Source of the DNA: JBCCQH01 sp039024435
Lineage (GTDB): Bacteria; Bacteroidota; Bacteroidia; J057; JADKCL01
Length of the DNA stretch: 64,000 nt
Assembly (NCBI GenBank): GCA_039024435.1
Contig: JBCCQH010000006.1
Location: 1-64,000 of the forward strand
Direction: 5' to 3'
The number at the start of each line of letters is the position of its first letter. Within the stretch, counting starts at the first letter, position 1. Positions 9,188 to 17,338 of this stretch are shown here, piece by piece. The notes beneath the pieces were generated by a model. It saw nothing but the letters and a program-made list of their open reading frames with translations. It was not told where the DNA came from and searched no databases. A program made the position numbers and the translations under genes.

Positions 9188-9652
9188 ATGTTCAAATACC
9201 TGTTTTTCGTTTTTCTGGCCTCCGGCCTGCTGATTTCCTGCAAAAATTCCCAAAGTGGCGGGGGCAGTGCGGCCGTACCTTCCGATTTTAGTTTGGAGAT
9301 CCAGCACACGGGTTGTCGCGGCAATTGCCCCAACTACAACATGAAGGTTGACGCCAACGGCAATGCCACTTACGAAGGCCGGCACGCCGTCCAAATGATG
9401 GGTCAGTACACCAAACAGTTGGAAATCAAGACGGTCAAGGCCCTGGTGGCGACCCTGAACGAGTACAAATTTTACGACTTTGCCGAGGTGTACGGCGGCG
9501 GGGTCGCCGATATTCCGGCGGTCGTCACCCGAGCCACCATGAACGGTAAAACCCACCGCGTGGAAGACATTCGCGAAGCTCCCCAACCCCTCAAAGAGAT
9601 GGAAGCCAAGCTCGAAAACCTCATTGGGATGGAGGGATGGACTAAAAAATAA
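9188..9652 (+). CDS. DUF6438-like lipoprotein
   Basis: A 154-residue protein. A short basic start and a hydrophobic stretch end in LLISC, a lipobox with Cys18, followed by a flexible Gly/Ser linker. The mature part begins with LEIQHTGCRGNCPNYNMKV: a strand, then paired cysteines (CxxxCP), then a strand, the hallmark of the DUF6438 family of small Bacteroidetes surface or periplasmic proteins. Their function is unknown. The two cysteines could form a disulfide. It lies directly after the 79 bp palindrome, in the same direction as yidC but 128 nt away, so separate transcription is likely. Confidence 0.75.
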   Translation: MFKYLFFVFLASGLLISCKNSQSGGGSAAVPSDFSLEIQHTGCRGNCPNYNMKVDANGNATYEGRHAVQMMGQYTKQLEIKTVKALVATLNEYKFYDFAEVYGGGVADIPAVVTRATMNGKTHRVEDIREAPQPLKEMEAKLENLIGMEGWTKK

Positions 9653-9841
9653 TTAGCGAGAGAATTTTCAATGGAGAATTTCCAATGGGCGCGTCCTGAA
9701 CGCGCATCTTTCCTAAAACGGAAGCAAAACCCGCTACAGCACGCGGATCTTAGCCGCACGACCCACCGTGTGCCCCCAAGGATTTGCCAATGAAAAAGAA
9801 TTTCTGATTTTCAATTGTTTTCGGCAGAATTTCATATCCTA

Positions 9842-9918
9842 AGAAATCAGAAATCAGAAATCAGAAATCAGAAATCAGAAATCAGAAATCAGAAATCAGA
9901 AATCAGAAATCAGAAATT
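9842..9918 (+). repeat. heptamer tandem array, (AGAAATC) x10 plus a variant copy
   Basis: Ten perfect head-to-tail copies of AGAAATC (9842-9911) and an eleventh, AGAAATT (9912-9918). The array ends 3 nt before the -7 element at 9922 of a 50-codon lipoprotein gene, so the -33 region of that promoter lies inside the repeat. Rest of the gap 9653-9841: a short GCGCGT/ACGCGC hairpin at 9689-9705 and nothing else I can name. Confidence 0.97.
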
Positions 9919-9921
9919 AAG

Positions 9922-9929
9922 TATCTTTA
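9922..9929 (+). promoter_or_regulatory. -7 promoter element directly before the small lipoprotein
   Basis: TATCTTTA, one mismatch from TAnnTTTG, ends 3 nt before the ATG at 9933. Transcription would start at or next to the ATG (leaderless). Confidence 0.5.
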
Positions 9930-9932
9930 AGG

Positions 9933-10085
9933 ATGAATTGGAAAAAAGGTCTCTTGGTATTTGCGGTATCTGCGTTTGTGTTTGGGCTGGTGAGTTCCTG
10001 TGCGGGAGATCCGCGCAAAAATTGCAATCACCCCCAACATGGACAGTACATGTCCGAAAAGATGAAAAAGAAGCGGGGATTCTGA
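9933..10085 (+). CDS. very small lipoprotein (50 residues)
   Basis: An ATG at 9933 opens 50 codons: Asn-Trp-Lys-Lys, a hydrophobic stretch, then a lipobox LVSSC (Cys23), a short segment with CNHPQHGQYM, and a Lys/Arg-rich end (SEKMKKKRGF). The signal, lipobox and stop are all well placed, and codon use looks like the neighbours, which supports a real gene although it is tiny. Only 27 residues follow the lipidated cysteine. The function is not known to me; the Cys-His pair (CNHPQH) could bind a metal or haem, but that is speculation. The upstream heptamer array is the notable context. A competing frame (9815-10090) that reads through the repeats has no signal or homology and is rejected. Confidence 0.7.
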   Translation: MNWKKGLLVFAVSAFVFGLVSSCAGDPRKNCNHPQHGQYMSEKMKKKRGF

Positions 10086-10141
10086 TTTGATCCGCTTCTA
10101 AACTTGAATCCGCGTTGAATCACTTCAAGAAAAACAACTGG

Positions 10142-10963
10142 ATGCACAAATCGGCATATTTCCTGTTGTCTGCTCTGCTGCTGCTTTCCTTCTCCTGCAA
10201 CCGCGACCGCACCTTGTGGGATGGCGAGTACTTTTCTACCCTCGACAATGGATTTGCCGAAAGTGAATTTTCGGCCATCCAGCAAATGATTGAGGTGGAA
10301 GCCCGCGCTGATTCCGCGGTGTACGGAAAAACGGGGGCAGTCACGGGTCTGTTTTGTCCGGATGCTGTGGTAACGGTTACCGCAAACGGCAGCAACGTTG
10401 TCATGCGCATCGATTTTAGTTCCGGGACCAATTGCCTGGACGGACGGTTGCGGACCGGCGCCCTCATCGCCACCTTCAATGGATTCTGGAAAAATGAGAA
10501 CAGCACGGTGACCATTGTCCCGGAGAGTTACACCGTCGCCGGGTATTCATTTTTCTTCACCCAAACCATTCTCGTCAATCCGCGCAATACGGCGGGTCAG
10601 ATCAACTGGACGACACGGGTAGTGGATGCTGAATTGCTACACCCGCAGAATGGTCAGATTTCTTGGGACAGTGAGCGCACGACGACTTGGGTAGAAGGCG
10701 AGGATACTCCGCTGGTCTTCCAGGACGATGCCTTTGAGGTGACCGGAACGGCAAATGGAATCAGCCGCACCAACCGGGGATTTGACGTGACGATCACCAA
10801 TCCATTGCGCATCATCGGCGATTGCGGCTACGTGGTTGCCGGAGCAATCGAACTGACGCCCCAACAACTCGCTACGCGCACAATTGATTACGGGCAAGGC
10901 GCCTGCGACAACCGCATTTTGCTCACGGTCGGGAACTTTCAGCAAGAGTATTTCCTGCCCTGA
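10142..10963 (+). CDS. lipoprotein of unknown function
   Basis: A 273-residue protein with a signal peptide and lipobox ending SFSC (Cys19); the ATG at 10142 is preferred over an upstream TTG at 10115 because it gives a normal lipoprotein signal. The mature part is rich in Thr, Ser, Asn and Gly and looks like an all-beta protein, with repeated patterns such as VTVTANGSNVVMRIDF, GFWKNENSTVTIVPE and RGFDVTITNPLRI. Two cysteine pairs are possible (CPDAV/NCLDG and DCGYV/ACDNR). I recognise no named family, although similar lipoproteins are common on Bacteroidetes outer membranes. It sits 56 nt after the tiny lipoprotein and could share its transcript. Confidence 0.75.
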   Translation: MHKSAYFLLSALLLLSFSCNRDRTLWDGEYFSTLDNGFAESEFSAIQQMIEVEARADSAVYGKTGAVTGLFCPDAVVTVTANGSNVVMRIDFSSGTNCLDGRLRTGALIATFNGFWKNENSTVTIVPESYTVAGYSFFFTQTILVNPRNTAGQINWTTRVVDAELLHPQNGQISWDSERTTTWVEGEDTPLVFQDDAFEVTGTANGISRTNRGFDVTITNPLRIIGDCGYVVAGAIELTPQQLATRTIDYGQGACDNRILLTVGNFQQEYFLP

Positions 10964-11088
10964 CCTTTCCGAGGTTGATTTCCCCCACCGGACGTGTTAA
11001 ATTCGAATCAATGGCAATGCAGGCACGATAGTTGCAGCATTATCGGAAGCATTCAATCATTGAACGGAACGATACGATCACCGCGGAC

Positions 11089-12135
11089 ATGAACATCAAA
11101 ACCACGCTTACCCTCATCGCTTTCTTCGCCCTGGGCGCGGGCACCTTGCTGGCGGGCGGTCCCCGCAAGTACAAGAAGCAGGTCACGGTTGCTTTCTACA
11201 ATGTTGAAAACCTGTTTGACCTGGAAGACGATCCCAATAAAAACGACAATGAGTTCCTCCCCGACGGTTCCTATCAGTGGACTGAGGAGCACCTGAAGAT
11301 CAAGCTGGCCAATCTCGCGCGCGTCATCGCCGCCCTGGGCGATGAGGACGGGCCCGAGATCCTGGGCCTGGCCGAAGTAGAAAACCGCCGGGTCATCGAG
11401 ATGCTCTGCGCCAGCAAGGCGCTCAAGAAGCACGGTTACGAAATCGTGCACCGGGAGTCGCCGGACCAGCGGGGCATCGATTGCGCCTTGATCTATAAGA
11501 AGAAGAAATTCCTGCCGCTCTACGCGCGCACCTACACCGTGCCTTTTCCGGAAAATCCGGACATCACGACCCGCGACATTTTGTTGGTCAAGGGAATCCT
11601 GGACAAGGAAATCGAGGTCAGTTTTGTGGTCAATCACTGGTCCTCGCGGCGCGGCGGTGCCGAAAAAAGCTCCTATAAGCGGGAGCGCGCCGCCGGTATC
11701 CTCCGCGCGGTCGTCGATTCGGTTCAGGTTCTTGATCCCCTGGCGAACATTGTCATCATGGGTGATATGAACGACGAGCCCAACAACAAGTCAGTCCATG
11801 GCATTCTGCGGGCGGGAAAAGACTCGCTGGAGGCTCGTTATATGGGCCTCTACAACCCCATGTACAAGGTCATGGAAGAGGGGAAAGGCACCCTCAAGTA
11901 CCGCGGTGAGTGGGACCTGTTTGACCAGATCATCGTGGCTACCCCGATGGCCTCGACCGGAGCCCGCTTGCACTACATCGACTGTTCGGCGGGAATCTAC
12001 AGCCCGAGTTGGATGGCGCAAACCGATACGGAAGGCGATTGGCACGACGCCCCCCGGCGCAGCCACATCCGCCGCCAATTCTACGAAAACGGCTTCAGCG
12101 ATCATTTTCCCGTCTTTATTCACCTGGAATATTGA
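11089..12135 (+). CDS. exported endonuclease/exonuclease/phosphatase family protein
   Basis: A 348-residue protein starting at an ATG at 11089 that gives a signal peptide ending near LLAGG. The mature part has the EEP (DNase I-like) fold signatures in order: VAFYNVENLFD, the metal-binding Glu in LGLAEVENRRVI, the catalytic His in FVVNHWSSRRGG, IVIMGDMNDEP, and the C-terminal FSDHFPVF. All metal and acid/base residues expected for the fold are present. Such proteins cleave phosphodiesters of nucleic acids, lipids or phosphoinositides; an exported form in Bacteroidetes is often a nuclease, but the substrate is not determined. The LEA-type lipoprotein follows 2 nt after the stop, so the two are probably translated from one mRNA. 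Confidence 0.88.
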   Translation: MNIKTTLTLIAFFALGAGTLLAGGPRKYKKQVTVAFYNVENLFDLEDDPNKNDNEFLPDGSYQWTEEHLKIKLANLARVIAALGDEDGPEILGLAEVENRRVIEMLCASKALKKHGYEIVHRESPDQRGIDCALIYKKKKFLPLYARTYTVPFPENPDITTRDILLVKGILDKEIEVSFVVNHWSSRRGGAEKSSYKRERAAGILRAVVDSVQVLDPLANIVIMGDMNDEPNNKSVHGILRAGKDSLEARYMGLYNPMYKVMEEGKGTLKYRGEWDLFDQIIVATPMASTGARLHYIDCSAGIYSPSWMAQTDTEGDWHDAPRRSHIRRQFYENGFSDHFPVFIHLEY

Positions 12136-12137
12136 AC

Positions 12138-12626
12138 GTGAGACAAACTTTCCGACCCTGGATCCTATTGGGATTGCTGCTGGCGCTCGTCGGCCAGAGT
12201 TGCCGGACGCCGAGTGCGCCCGAACTGCGGGGCATCTCCAAGTTTAAGGTCAACCGCCGCAACGCCGAGCGCAAGGTCCAGTTCCAAATGGGCCTCGAAG
12301 TCTACAATCCCAACCGCTACCGCATCAAGCTGAAATCGTATTCGCTGAAAATCTTCCTGGAAGACGTCTTGATCGGAGAAGCCCAGGATCAGGATCTCCA
12401 AGTGCTGACCAAGATGACCGCGACCACGCTGGACTTTGCGGTACGTACCGATCTGCGGAAAGTCCTGGGGGGCATTGGTGGAGTAGCGGGAGCTTTGCTG
12501 ACGGGAAAAAAGGGCCTGAGCCTGCGCATCGTCGGAAATATCCGCGCCAAAGCCAAAGGCATCGGGAAGACGGTTCCGGTCGATTATGTGAAGGAACTGC
12601 CCTGGAAGGAAATGGGCCTTCGGTAG
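12138..12626 (+). CDS. LEA type 2-like (WHy-domain) lipoprotein
   Basis: Starts with GTG at 12138, two bases after the preceding stop, which suggests coupling. A hydrophobic signal leads to the lipobox VGQSC (Cys22). The 162-residue protein then shows FQMGLEVYNPNRYRIKLKSYSLKIFLEDVLIG and later strands, the pattern of the LEA14/WHy domain (a beta-sandwich in which NPN is conserved). Such domains occur in desiccation-related plant proteins and in bacterial lipoproteins of unknown role. The end (VPVDYVKELPWK) fits the family. The longer upstream frame is only the tail of the previous gene in another phase. Confidence 0.75.
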   Translation: MRQTFRPWILLGLLLALVGQSCRTPSAPELRGISKFKVNRRNAERKVQFQMGLEVYNPNRYRIKLKSYSLKIFLEDVLIGEAQDQDLQVLTKMTATTLDFAVRTDLRKVLGGIGGVAGALLTGKKGLSLRIVGNIRAKAKGIGKTVPVDYVKELPWKEMGLR

Positions 12627-12806
12627 CTGTACCGACCACTGATCATTCGATTCCCGAGCAATATTGGCCCTACAATTTCCGCCGACTTGTAAATTGGGAA
12701 ATGGGCATTGCGAACAGTTTACGATGCCCACCCGCGGATTTTCCCCCCGGTTTTTCTGCCGTCGGAGCCTTACTTTTCCGCGTCAATTTCCTCCGGACAT
12801 TTTGTT

Positions 12807-12814
12807 TATCTTTG
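12807..12814 (+). promoter_or_regulatory. -7 promoter element of the GT2 gene
   Basis: TATCTTTG, an exact TAnnTTTG match, ends 4 nt before the ATG at 12819. The predicted start of transcription coincides with the start codon. The -33 position reads TTT rather than TTG. Confidence 0.65.
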
Positions 12815-12818
12815 CCGC

Positions 12819-13826
12819 ATGGACATCTCCATTGTCGTACCGCTTTTCGACGAATACGAATCCTTGCCCAAGCTGATGGAAGAGATCACCGAGGTTATGG
12901 ACCAGCATCCCTGGACGTACGAAGTGATCATGGTGGACGATGGGAGTCAGGACCGCTCCTGGGAAGTCATTCAGGAATTGCGGACGCGCTATCCGGTGTT
13001 GTGGGGCATCCGCTTTCAGCGCAACTACGGAAAATCCGCCGCGCTCCACGTGGGATTCCAAAACACCCGGGGCGAGGTTGTGATCACCATGGACGCCGAT
13101 TTGCAGGACCGTCCGGAGCACATTCCTGAGTTTTACCGGATGATCGTCGAGGACGGTCACGACCTGGTGTCGGGTTGGAAGCAGAAGCGCAAGGACCCCC
13201 TCTCCAAAACCATCCCCACGAAACTCTACAATGCGGTCAATCGCGCTGTCAATGGCATTCGGCTCCACGACATGAACTGTGGCTTTAAGTCCTACCGGGG
13301 CGAAGTTGTGCGGAGCATCGAAGTCTACGGGGAGATGCACCGCTACATTCCGGTCATTGCCAAGGCTGCGGGCTTCAAAAACATCGGCGAACTGCCGGTG
13401 AAGCACCAAGCACGCAAATTCGGGAAAACCAAGTTCGGCCTGAACCGCTTCGTGAATGGTTTTTTGGACTTGTTTACGATCACTTTCCTGACCCGCTACC
13501 AGAAGCGCCCGATGCACTTTTTCGGGTTCTGGGGGCTGATTTTCGGCCTGATTGGGGTGAGCATTTTGATCGTTATGTACCTGCGGAAGTTGATCGGTAT
13601 GACCGGACTGATCGACGACTATTATATCTCCACCCATCTGCCCGCTTTGTTTGTAGGCATCACCGCTTTCCTGTTTGGGGGCTTGCTGCTTTTTACCGGC
13701 CTGCTGGCGGAAATGATCGGGCGGAGTTCGCCCCAGCGCAATGAATACCTGATCGCCGAGAAAAATACGCCGCGCACCACCGGTGGGGAGACCGCCGCCA
13801 TGCCCCAGTTGCAACCCGAATCCTGA
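12819..13826 (+). CDS. GT2 family glycosyltransferase (undecaprenyl/dolichyl-phosphate sugar synthase type)
   Basis: A 335-residue protein. The GT-A domain begins at residue 2 with ISIVVPLFDEYESLPKL, then VMVDDGSQD and the donor and metal site TMDADLQDRPE, as in GtrB, DPM1 and ArnC-like enzymes that load a sugar onto a polyprenyl phosphate. Two C-terminal membrane helices (about 235-260 and 270-300) place it on the cytoplasmic face of the inner membrane. The frame extends upstream to 12708, but homology and the promoter element at 12807 fix the start at 12819. gmhA follows after 6 nt, suggesting a role in envelope glycan or LPS synthesis; the sugar is unknown. Confidence 0.88.
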   Translation: MDISIVVPLFDEYESLPKLMEEITEVMDQHPWTYEVIMVDDGSQDRSWEVIQELRTRYPVLWGIRFQRNYGKSAALHVGFQNTRGEVVITMDADLQDRPEHIPEFYRMIVEDGHDLVSGWKQKRKDPLSKTIPTKLYNAVNRAVNGIRLHDMNCGFKSYRGEVVRSIEVYGEMHRYIPVIAKAAGFKNIGELPVKHQARKFGKTKFGLNRFVNGFLDLFTITFLTRYQKRPMHFFGFWGLIFGLIGVSILIVMYLRKLIGMTGLIDDYYISTHLPALFVGITAFLFGGLLLFTGLLAEMIGRSSPQRNEYLIAEKNTPRTTGGETAAMPQLQPES

Positions 13827-13832
13827 AGTGCT

Positions 13833-14411
13833 ATGCAAGCCACCGACATTGCCGACCGCATTCGTGCTTCCATTGCCGTAAAAGAACGCTTGCTGGCCGA
13901 TGAATCCTTTCGGGGCCGCATCCAGGATGCCGCCGAAACCATGGTGACCGCCTTTCGCATGGGTGCCAAGGTTCTTTTTTGTGGGAATGGGGGCAGTGCC
14001 GCCGATGCCCAGCACCTCGCCGCTGAATTGAGCGGTCGCTTTTACCGGGACCGCGATCCCCTTTGGGCCGAAGCTCTCCACGTCAATACCAGTTTCCTCA
14101 CCGCCGTCGCGAACGACTATGGCTACGATGCAGCCTATGCGCGGGCGGTGCAGGCCCAAGGCCGCACCGGTGACATTCTGGTGGCGATTTCGACTTCCGG
14201 GAACAGTACCAATGTACTTGAGGCGCTGAAAATGGCCCGGACCCACCACCTGACCATCGTCGGAATGACCGGTGCATCCGGAGGAGAAATGGCGAATCGC
14301 TGTGACATTCTTCTCAATGTCCCCAGCGACGATACACCGCGCATTCAGGAGTGCCACATCCTCATCGGGCACATCCTCTGCGAGTACGTCGAAGCGCAGA
14401 TGTTTTCCTGA
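13833..14411 (+). CDS. gmhA: phosphoheptose isomerase (SIS domain)
   Basis: A 192-residue cytoplasmic protein matching GmhA in length and motifs: an N-terminal helical segment, then LFCGNGGSAADAQHLAAELSG (the sugar-phosphate loop), LVAISTSGNSTNVLEAL and a C-terminal IQECHILIGHILCEYVE with the Glu and His residues used in catalysis and zinc binding. GmhA converts sedoheptulose-7-phosphate to D-glycero-D-manno-heptose-7-phosphate, the first step to ADP-heptose for LPS. It is 6 nt behind the glycosyltransferase gene. A different sugar-phosphate SIS function is possible, because no other heptose gene lies in the window. Confidence 0.85.
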   Translation: MQATDIADRIRASIAVKERLLADESFRGRIQDAAETMVTAFRMGAKVLFCGNGGSAADAQHLAAELSGRFYRDRDPLWAEALHVNTSFLTAVANDYGYDAAYARAVQAQGRTGDILVAISTSGNSTNVLEALKMARTHHLTIVGMTGASGGEMANRCDILLNVPSDDTPRIQECHILIGHILCEYVEAQMFS

Positions 14412-14432
14412 TCCCGGTGCTTCCCCACGCCC

Positions 14433-15683
14433 TCAACTTTCCTTGTCGCGCACGAGCAGCAGCCACAATGCGGCGGAGATGGCCAGGGAAACTCCACAAA
14501 TCACAAAGATGAGATCGAGATTCGCGGCGTCTTTGAAGATGCTGCCAAATACGCCACTCACCACAACCTGCGGGAGGACAATCGAGATGTTGAAGATGCC
14601 CATGTAAAGGCCCATTTGTTGCGGGGAAACATATTCGGTCATGATGGCAAAGGGTAAGGATACCACTGCCGCCCAACCCACCCCAATCAGTGCCATGACC
14701 AGGAACAAGGCCACCATGCTGCCCCCGGCCGCGATCACGATGAAGTAAGAGACGGCCATGACCGCAAGACACGCCGCGTGTACCTTTACCCGGCCGATCC
14801 GCTTCGACAGTGGCTCCAGGACAAAGGCCGGCAGTAAGAATCCCACCGTATTCATGATCGCAAAAGCGATCCCAATGATAAAGCCCAATTCATCGTCGCT
14901 TTCCACCGCCATTTTTTGCTCGGCGTAGGCGTAGAGATAGACAAACATGGTCTGCACCCCCAACCAGGTAAACCCGTGTGCGATGTAAATCGGAATCAGT
15001 TGCGCCGGATTCGTTTGGGTGCCGCCCTGCTCGGCGAGGACGGTCGCATCGGCGGGACTGTCTTGCTGCAAAACGCGCGGCTCTTCGACCAGAAAAATCG
15101 GAATCAGGCTGAAGAGCAAGACCACAAAGACCCCAGTGTAGATGAGTTCGATATTGCCGATGAAGGCCCCGATGAGGTAGGCGAGGACCCCAAAAAAGCC
15201 GGAAACGGTCTGCATCCAGGTAAATCCTTTGGTGCGGGCTTCCCCCTCGGGAGTGACGTCGGCGATGATGGCCCGGGTGGGATTGAAGCTGATGTTGATC
15301 GCGAGGTCCAGCGCCAAAGTCACCGCGATGGCCGCCGGAATGATCGTTTCCAGCCCCAATGCCTCTGAGATTACCCCCAATTCGGGCAGGCACAGAATCA
15401 TCAGTGAAGCCACCACCGCCCCGATGACGATAAATGGCCGGCGGCGTCCGCCCATGAACCAGACATTGTCGCTGATGAGGCCCACGAGTGGCTGCCCGAT
15501 CAAGCCCGCCAGGGGGCCGGAAAGCCAAACGTAGCCTACCTGCTCGATATCCAGTCCGTACTTCGTGGACAGGATCCAGCTCAAGGCCGAAATCTGGATG
15601 CAGAGCCCGAAACCCATCGCGGTGGCGGGCAGGCTCAGCAAGGCATAAAATGACGGGGTGAGTTTACGTTGGATATTGAGCAT
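14433..15683 (-). CDS. MFS transporter, sugar type (GPH/SLC45-like)
   Basis: A 416-residue protein with about 12 membrane segments. The loop between segments 2 and 3 reads GGRRRPFIVIGA, the RRRPF motif of sucrose/maltose proton symporters (SUT/SLC45 group). The chosen start at 15683 gives a normal N-terminus (LTPSFYALLSLPATAMGFG leads into the first segment); an upstream extension to 15872 is not supported. It is paralogous to the divergent transporter at 15988. Together they flank a 25 bp palindrome (15774-15798). Likely an inner-membrane disaccharide or oligosaccharide importer; the substrate is not readable from the sequence. It converges with gmhA. Confidence 0.85.
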   Translation of the reverse strand: MLNIQRKLTPSFYALLSLPATAMGFGLCIQISALSWILSTKYGLDIEQVGYVWLSGPLAGLIGQPLVGLISDNVWFMGGRRRPFIVIGAVVASLMILCLPELGVISEALGLETIIPAAIAVTLALDLAINISFNPTRAIIADVTPEGEARTKGFTWMQTVSGFFGVLAYLIGAFIGNIELIYTGVFVVLLFSLIPIFLVEEPRVLQQDSPADATVLAEQGGTQTNPAQLIPIYIAHGFTWLGVQTMFVYLYAYAEQKMAVESDDELGFIIGIAFAIMNTVGFLLPAFVLEPLSKRIGRVKVHAACLAVMAVSYFIVIAAGGSMVALFLVMALIGVGWAAVVSLPFAIMTEYVSPQQMGLYMGIFNISIVLPQVVVSGVFGSIFKDAANLDLIFVICGVSLAISAALWLLLVRDKES

Positions 15684-15773
15684 GGTACTTGCAATAAGGG
15701 GCGAAAACCGCTGCGCCGCCGCAAATCGTCCGACGGGAAGATCGCCCAGGTTGTGCCCCAAAGGGCGAAACAA

Positions 15774-15798
15774 TATTAGTGTTAAAGTGACACTAATA
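15774..15798. promoter_or_regulatory. palindromic operator candidate between divergent sugar transporters
   Basis: A perfect 9 bp inverted repeat TATTAGTGT (15774-15782) and ACACTAATA (15790-15798) with a 7 nt spacer. It lies 90 nt before the minus-strand transporter and 189 nt before the plus-strand one. AT-rich promoter-like sequence follows (15799-15820). No regulator gene is next to it. Confidence 0.6.
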
Positions 15799-15987
15799 AA
15801 AATATTTTGTCTATATTGTTCCGGGATCAGCGCATTGCATCGGTCGCGTCTCGCCAGGAAAAAGCGTTCCACTTTGCCTCCGCGGTCAAGGGTGAATCAC
15901 CGCCGGAGGGACCGCATCTCAAAAGCTGCCGAAGCACCGCTGCTCAACGGTAAACTATTCGGAAAAAAAACCATCAATTGAAGCTGC

Positions 15988-17316
15988 ATGCAGGACACGG
16001 TTAAGACGGCCAAAAAACCCAAGCTGGGCTTTTGGGACATTTGGAACATGAGTTTTGGCTTTTTGGGAATTCAGATCGGGTTGGTATTGCAGTTGTCGAA
16101 TTCCTCGCGGATCTTCCAGGGTATGGGGGCCGAGGTGGAAAACCTTGCCATCCTGACGATTGCCGCCCCGGTGACGGGTTTGGTGGTCCAGCCGATCATC
16201 GGGTATTTCAGTGATCGGACCTGGAGTCCCCGGTGGGGGAGGCGGCGGCCCTATTTCTTCGTGGGTGCCATCCTGGCCTCGATTGGTCTGATCCTCATGC
16301 CTAACGCTTCTTCTCTTTATCTCGCGGTGGGCACGCTGTGGCTGCTCGACACCGCATTCAACGTCTCGATGGAACCCTTTCGTGCTTTTGTGGGGGACAA
16401 GCTTCCCGCGAAGCAGCGCACCTTTGGGTACGCGATGCAGAGCTTTTTCATCGGGTTGGGTTCGGTAGGGGCCGCTTTCTTGCCCACGATTCTGGAAAAA
16501 ATGGGGGTGAGCAACAGTGCGGGCGAAAACGGAGTGCCCGACACCGTAAAGTACGCGTTTTATATTGGGGCGGTCCTCTTAGTGGCCGCGGTGTCGTGGA
16601 CGGTTTTCCGGAGCAAAGAGTATCCGCCAAGCGAAGAAGAACTCGCGGAGGCAAAATCGGCCATGAATCCCATTAAAGAAATCGGGCAGGCGCTGATTTC
16701 CATGCCGCAAACAATGGTGCGCCTCGCCTTTGTGCAGTTTTTCTCCTGGTTTGCCCTGTTTGCCATGTGGATTTACACCACGCCCGCGATCACCCTGCAC
16801 GTGTTTGGCACCGATGATTCAACCTCAGATTTGTACAATCAGGGCGCCAACTTCGTCAACGACAACATCGGGTACTACAACTTCGTTGCGTTTGCCGTTG
16901 CGTTTCTCCTGCCCGTCCTCGCCAATCTCACTTCCCGCAAAATCACCCACCAAATCTGCCTTTTGCTGGGTGCGGCGGGTTTTTTGCTGATTTTCTTTGC
17001 GCCCGCAAAACTTTCCATGCTTCTGGCCATGGTCGGGGTGGGATTTTGCTGGTCAAGTATCTTGTCCATGCCCTACGCCATTCTGGTGGGTTCACTGCCG
17101 GAAAATAAACTCGGTTTCTACGTTGGGGTATTCAATTTCTTCATTGTGATCCCCCAAATTGTCGCCGCGAGTATATTTGGGTTTTTGCTGACCGAGTTCT
17201 TTGACAAAGATCCACTGTACGCTTTCCTGGTTGGGGGAATTTCCTTTATTCTGGCGGCGGTAGCGGTATTCTTTGTGCCCGACCGCGACGATCCCAATTT
17301 CACTGCCGAAAATTGA
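15988..17316 (+). CDS. MFS transporter, sugar type (GPH/SLC45-like)
   Basis: A 442-residue protein with about 12 membrane segments. After the first two segments comes the loop WSPRWGRRRPYFFVGA, the RxGRRRP motif of the sucrose/maltose proton symporter group; later FNVSMEPFRAFVGDKLP is typical of bacterial SLC45-like proteins. It is clearly related to the divergent transporter at 14433-15683, and both have the same order of segments. An extended periplasmic loop around 275-290 (DDSTSDLYNQGANFVND) separates them. The leader is long (about 170 nt past the palindrome). The large secreted protein gene starts only 22 nt after the stop, so co-transcription is likely. Confidence 0.87.
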   Translation: MQDTVKTAKKPKLGFWDIWNMSFGFLGIQIGLVLQLSNSSRIFQGMGAEVENLAILTIAAPVTGLVVQPIIGYFSDRTWSPRWGRRRPYFFVGAILASIGLILMPNASSLYLAVGTLWLLDTAFNVSMEPFRAFVGDKLPAKQRTFGYAMQSFFIGLGSVGAAFLPTILEKMGVSNSAGENGVPDTVKYAFYIGAVLLVAAVSWTVFRSKEYPPSEEELAEAKSAMNPIKEIGQALISMPQTMVRLAFVQFFSWFALFAMWIYTTPAITLHVFGTDDSTSDLYNQGANFVNDNIGYYNFVAFAVAFLLPVLANLTSRKITHQICLLLGAAGFLLIFFAPAKLSMLLAMVGVGFCWSSILSMPYAILVGSLPENKLGFYVGVFNFFIVIPQIVAASIFGFLLTEFFDKDPLYAFLVGGISFILAAVAVFFVPDRDDPNFTAEN

Positions 17317-17338
17317 ACTGACCGTTGATCTGACCGAT

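Noticed and set aside
9842..9918. Possible CRISPR array
   Set aside because: Unit is 7 bp with no spacers; a simple tandem repeat.
9815..10090. Open frame of 91 codons reading through the heptamer array with an RNQKSEI repeat
   Set aside because: Only a product of the repeat; no signal, start context or homology, and the 50-codon lipoprotein frame on the same strand is better supported.
12783..14372. 529-codon open frame on the minus strand
   Set aside because: Antisense to the GT2 and gmhA genes, which have clear family motifs; no motif in the antisense frame.
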